From Providencia zhijiangensis (GTDB taxonomy: Bacteria; Pseudomonadota; Gammaproteobacteria; Enterobacterales; Enterobacteriaceae), in the NCBI RefSeq assembly GCF_030315915.2, contig NZ_CP135990.1:3658001-3722000 (forward strand): a stretch of DNA of 64,000 nucleotides. Reading direction: 5' to 3'. This document shows, piece after piece, positions 61,143-64,000 of this stretch. Made by a program: the position numbers and the translations under genes. Each line of letters begins with the position of its first letter. Position 1 is the stretch's first letter. The notes beneath the pieces were generated by a model. It was not told the origin of the DNA. It made no database searches and saw only the letters and a program-made list of their open reading frames with translations.

Positions 61143-63224
61143 ATGAACAATACAGAAAAAAAACATTCGCCGAACACCGATGAAATCGACTTACTCGCCA
61201 TATTAAAAACACTGAAATCTAACGCGCTAACGATAGCGGCGTTTACCATTGTCACCATTTTAAGTGCCGGAGTGTATTGCTGGCTCGCTTCCCCTATTTA
61301 CCAAGCAAATGCCACATTGCAATACGATAAGGTCAATCAAGCATCACTATTAGAAAAAATGAATGATGGAATACTTTTTGGCGGCAATAACGGGCAAATC
61401 GATTCAGAAATTGAAGTCATTAAATCCAGAATGGTGTTAGGCAAAACAGTGTCAGACTTGAATTTAGATATTCAAATTTTGCCTTCAAAGATATTCTCCA
61501 GATTTCTAAGTGGTGCTCCCGTTGTTCATATTACAGAGTACCAATTACCCCCAGATTTAATCGGCCAACCCGCCACTTTAACCTTTTTAGATGATCACCA
61601 ATATACGTTGGCTCTTGCCGACCAAATTTATCATGGGCAAATTGGTACCACGTTAAAGCAAGGAGAAATTCACTTATTAATTGATTCATTTACAGCTCAA
61701 AGTGGGGAAAAACTGAGCTTAATAAAAAATGATCGTTATTCTGCTATCGAAAATTTGCGACACCGTCTCAGTATGAATGAAGCCAGTAAAGGCTCTGGCA
61801 TCATTAACTTAACCATTAAAGGGACAAATCAGCGAGAAAATATCGAGATTTTGGATAATGTAATTCAAAATTATATTAACCAGAATAGAGAACATCGAAA
61901 ACAAGCCACAAACAATACGTTGATTTTTCTAGATAACTACATACCAAAAGTAAAAAATAAACTCGACCATTATGAAAATCAGTTAAATACGTTTCGTAAA
62001 CAAAATGAGTCTATTGACCTAACACTAGAGGCCAAATCCGCGCTTGAGAGTGCACTGCATATAGAAGAAAAGCTAAATGAGCTGACTTTTAAAGAAGTGG
62101 AGCTTCAACAACGATATACCCGTAGCCACCCGACTTATCAATCCTTACTCGATAAACGCCAAAAGTTGTTACTCGAGAAAGAAAAAGCCGGTAAAAACAT
62201 TCAACAACTGCCAAACACCCAGCAGCAAATTATTCGTTTAACTCGCGATGTTGAATCCGAGCAAGCTATTTATAATCAGTTGGTGGCCAAGCAGCGCGAA
62301 CTCAGCGTATTAAATTCAGGGATCACTGCCGATGTGCGAATTATTGACTCTGCGGAGTCTTACCCCATGGCCATCGCTCCCAAGAAAAACTTAATCATGG
62401 TGCTGGCCTCCTTATTGGGTCTCATGATGGGTTGCGCCTTTGTGATCGGGAAAGAGCTTCTCAATAATAAAATTAAGAACACGGAAGATCTCGAGGTACT
62501 AGGCCTCCGCGTTTATGCCACTGTGCCATTCTCGTTGGATGAAAAAAAATCACGGTATCGCGAGAATAAAAAGCCCCTATCCATTGAAAATCCAGCAGAT
62601 ATGGCAATAGAATCCATTCGTTCATTAAGAACAAGTGTCTATTTCTCTGTAATGAATCAAGACAACAATATTGTGATGGTGACAAGCTCATCCCCAAATG
62701 TAGGAAAAAGTTTTATCACTGCGAATATGGCGGTCGTCCTCGCCAATGCAGGTAAAAAAATTCTGCTTATCGATACTGATTTACGCAAAGGGCATATCCA
62801 TAAAACATTTGGATTAGAAAATAAATCCGGGCTTTCAGAGTTTTTATCTCAACACAGTGGAGATTCAGTCTCAAAGCATCATCAAGTTATTGAAAATTTG
62901 GATGTTATTAGTCGAGGAAAAAGTAGCATGCACTCTTCAGAACTGCTGATGAGCGAGCAATTTAAGCATTTATTGGACTCAGTTAAACATCAATATGACA
63001 TGGTTCTGCTGGATACTGCGCCCATTTTTGCGATTACCGATCCGGCTATCATCGGGAAATATGCTGGTACATCGCTCTTAGTTGCCTATTATGGCGTGAA
63101 TACCGTGAAAGAAATTGAACGCGCACTGAAACATTTCAAGCAAAATAACATTGAAATTACTGGCGCCATTCTTAATGGCATTGATGAAAAGTCTGACGAC
63201 TATCATTATGTCTACCAATATTAA
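61143..63224 (+). CDS. wzc: Tyrosine-protein kinase Wzc
   Basis: Inner-membrane bacterial tyrosine autokinase and co-polymerase of 693 residues. A first span near residues 30-52 and a second near 418-440 flank a periplasmic Wzz-like domain with long coiled-coil segments. The cytoplasmic kinase has Walker A SSPNVGKSF near residue 517, Walker A' ILLIDTDLRKGH, Walker B MVLLDTAP and a C-terminal tyrosine cluster (DDYHYVYQY). It works with Wza and Wzb, so the polysaccharide may be exported as a capsule-like or high-molecular-weight form. Confidence 0.95.
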   Translation: MNNTEKKHSPNTDEIDLLAILKTLKSNALTIAAFTIVTILSAGVYCWLASPIYQANATLQYDKVNQASLLEKMNDGILFGGNNGQIDSEIEVIKSRMVLGKTVSDLNLDIQILPSKIFSRFLSGAPVVHITEYQLPPDLIGQPATLTFLDDHQYTLALADQIYHGQIGTTLKQGEIHLLIDSFTAQSGEKLSLIKNDRYSAIENLRHRLSMNEASKGSGIINLTIKGTNQRENIEILDNVIQNYINQNREHRKQATNNTLIFLDNYIPKVKNKLDHYENQLNTFRKQNESIDLTLEAKSALESALHIEEKLNELTFKEVELQQRYTRSHPTYQSLLDKRQKLLLEKEKAGKNIQQLPNTQQQIIRLTRDVESEQAIYNQLVAKQRELSVLNSGITADVRIIDSAESYPMAIAPKKNLIMVLASLLGLMMGCAFVIGKELLNNKIKNTEDLEVLGLRVYATVPFSLDEKKSRYRENKKPLSIENPADMAIESIRSLRTSVYFSVMNQDNNIVMVTSSSPNVGKSFITANMAVVLANAGKKILLIDTDLRKGHIHKTFGLENKSGLSEFLSQHSGDSVSKHHQVIENLDVISRGKSSMHSSELLMSEQFKHLLDSVKHQYDMVLLDTAPIFAITDPAIIGKYAGTSLLVAYYGVNTVKEIERALKHFKQNNIEITGAILNGIDEKSDDYHYVYQY

Positions 63225-63345
63225 TAGAATGGTGAGCCACCCGCTCGCCTTTCATTCTCATATCGACACAACTAATGCATCTTTCCAAATTTGCGCGTAA
63301 ACTCTGCATCATCTTTTTTCATCCCGACCAATAGCCGTTAACGTT

Positions 63346-63849
63346 ATGCCACATATTGTTTTATTCGAACCTGAAATCCCACCCAATACTGGGAATATCA
63401 TCCGCTTATGCGCCAATACAGGCTTTAGTCTGCACCTGATCCATCCCCTCGGTTTTACTTGGGATGACAAACGCTTACGTCGTGCAGGGTTAGATTACAG
63501 CGAGTTTGTGGATATCAAACATCATCATAACTATTGCGCATTCTTAGAAAGTGAAGGGTTAAATCCTGATAATAATCAATCGCCAACAGGCGCTCGTGTG
63601 TTTGCGTTAACTACCAAAGGCAAACCAAGCCATAGCAATGTGAGCTATCGGGAAGATGATTATTTGATGTTTGGACCAGAAACCCGCGGCCTACCGCCGT
63701 ATGTTCTCGATAATATGCCAATCGAGCAGAAAATTCGTATCCCGATGCTGGCTGAAAGCCGCAGCATGAACCTATCTAACTCGGTCGCCGTTGTGGTTTT
63801 CGAAACTTGGCGCCAGCTTGGGTACCCGGGTGCGCTGCTGAAAGACTAG
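63346..63849 (+). CDS. trmL: tRNA (cytidine(34)/uridine(34)-2'-O)-methyltransferase TrmL
   Basis: SPOUT-class methyltransferase of 167 residues that methylates the wobble ribose of tRNA-Leu species. It has the knotted SAM site [15 protein letters not shown] and [19 protein letters not shown], and the N-terminal [23 protein letters not shown]. It is slightly longer than E. coli TrmL/YibK. It marks the right border of the O-antigen locus, the established cpxA-yibK location in Providencia. Confidence 0.96.
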   Translation: MPHIVLFEPEIPPNTGNIIRLCANTGFSLHLIHPLGFTWDDKRLRRAGLDYSEFVDIKHHHNYCAFLESEGLNPDNNQSPTGARVFALTTKGKPSHSNVSYREDDYLMFGPETRGLPPYVLDNMPIEQKIRIPMLAESRSMNLSNSVAVVVFETWRQLGYPGALLKD

Positions 63850-63916
63850 CTTAGCTTGCTTATCCCGCTTGCTAGATTTAGAACAAATCTTGAACATCTT
63901 TTAAGTTGCTGCTAGA

Positions 63917-63938
63917 CTTGTACAATAAATAGTACAAG
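63917..63938. promoter_or_regulatory. TGTACA-type palindromic operator
   Basis: The inverted repeat CTTGTAC-N8-GTACAAG lies just before the antitoxin start. Operators of YefM/YoeB-type modules use TGTACA-core palindromes, so autoregulation by the antitoxin is likely. Confidence 0.7.
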
Positions 63939-63952
63939 ACAGGTATCATACA

Positions 63953-64000
63953 ATGAAAACCATTTCCTTTAGCGATGCTAGAAGCAATTTGAAAGCAGTG
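63953..64000 (+). CDS. Phd/YefM-family antitoxin, N-terminal fragment cut by window end
   Basis: Only 16 codons are inside the window (MKTISFSDARSNLKAV). This matches the start of YefM/Phd antitoxins, whose N terminus binds DNA (typically M-x-x-x-x-x-x-x-A-R-x-x-L). A purine-rich AGGTAT site precedes the ATG and a TGTACA-type palindrome lies upstream. A RelE/YoeB-type toxin gene is expected just past the end of the window, but cannot be seen. Confidence 0.75.
   Translation, partial: MKTISFSDARSNLKAV

Overview
The window is an enterobacterial chromosome segment, most likely from Providencia (Morganellaceae). The housekeeping proteins (Ppc, MetL, MetB, MetJ, PriA, HslUV, GlpFK, PfkA, CpxRA) closely resemble their E. 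coli counterparts and largely keep the E. coli gene order (metJBL ... rpmE-priA-cytR-ftsN-hslVU-menA-rraA-zapB-glpFK ... fpr-DUF805-DUF1454-tpiA-sbp-pfkA ... cpxPRA). A surface polysaccharide locus between cpxA and trmL (yibK) is the known location of the O-antigen cluster in Providencia. Genus is an inference; I cannot name the species.

Layout. 1-3.2 kb: glutamate-dependent acid resistance (gadBC). 3.2-10.5 kb: ppc, then metBL divergent from metJ with a MetJ operator array between. 10.8-12.6 kb: two tandem paralogous outer-membrane beta-barrel genes. 12.6-24.5 kb: conserved core (rpmE, priA, cytR, ftsN, hslVU with a sigma-32-like promoter, menA, rraA, an ERIC repeat, zapB, glpFK). 24.7-30 kb: accessory block where E. 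coli has glpX, holding a 1326-residue zincin-like protein with an HExxxH motif and emrD. 30.4-37 kb: fpr, DUF805, DUF1454, tpiA, an OmpG-like porin, sbp, pfkA. 37.4-41.3 kb: accessory genes where E. coli has fieF (CdsA-like and PlsC-like pair, loiP, a HutD/Ves cupin, an orphan antidote). 41.4-44.3 kb: cpxP with a CpxQ-type 3'UTR small RNA, a CpxR box, and cpxRA.

45-63.2 kb: O-antigen/capsule locus, preceded by an ops/JUMPstart-type element. Its first part is strikingly AT-rich and carries a HAD phosphatase-like gene, a UbiA-like membrane protein, wzy, wzx and a GT4 glycosyltransferase. Next come a UDP-GlcA 4-epimerase and ugd (UDP-GalA supply), a GT2 glycosyltransferase, and a PglE/PglC/PglF-like module (aminotransferase, initiating phosphoglycosyl transferase, UDP-GlcNAc 4,6-dehydratase), then galE and wza-wzb-wzc. 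The initiating transferase gene is split by a complete 1329-bp IS10-Right with a 9-bp target duplication, so this cell may be unable to start its O-unit. The window ends with trmL and the start of a Phd/YefM-type antitoxin with a TGTACA-type operator.

Least explained items: the HAD (DxCGT) plus UbiA-like (Glu-substituted motifs) pair, the leaderless HExxxH protein, and the amber stop of cpxP followed by in-frame heptapeptide repeats ahead of CpxQ.
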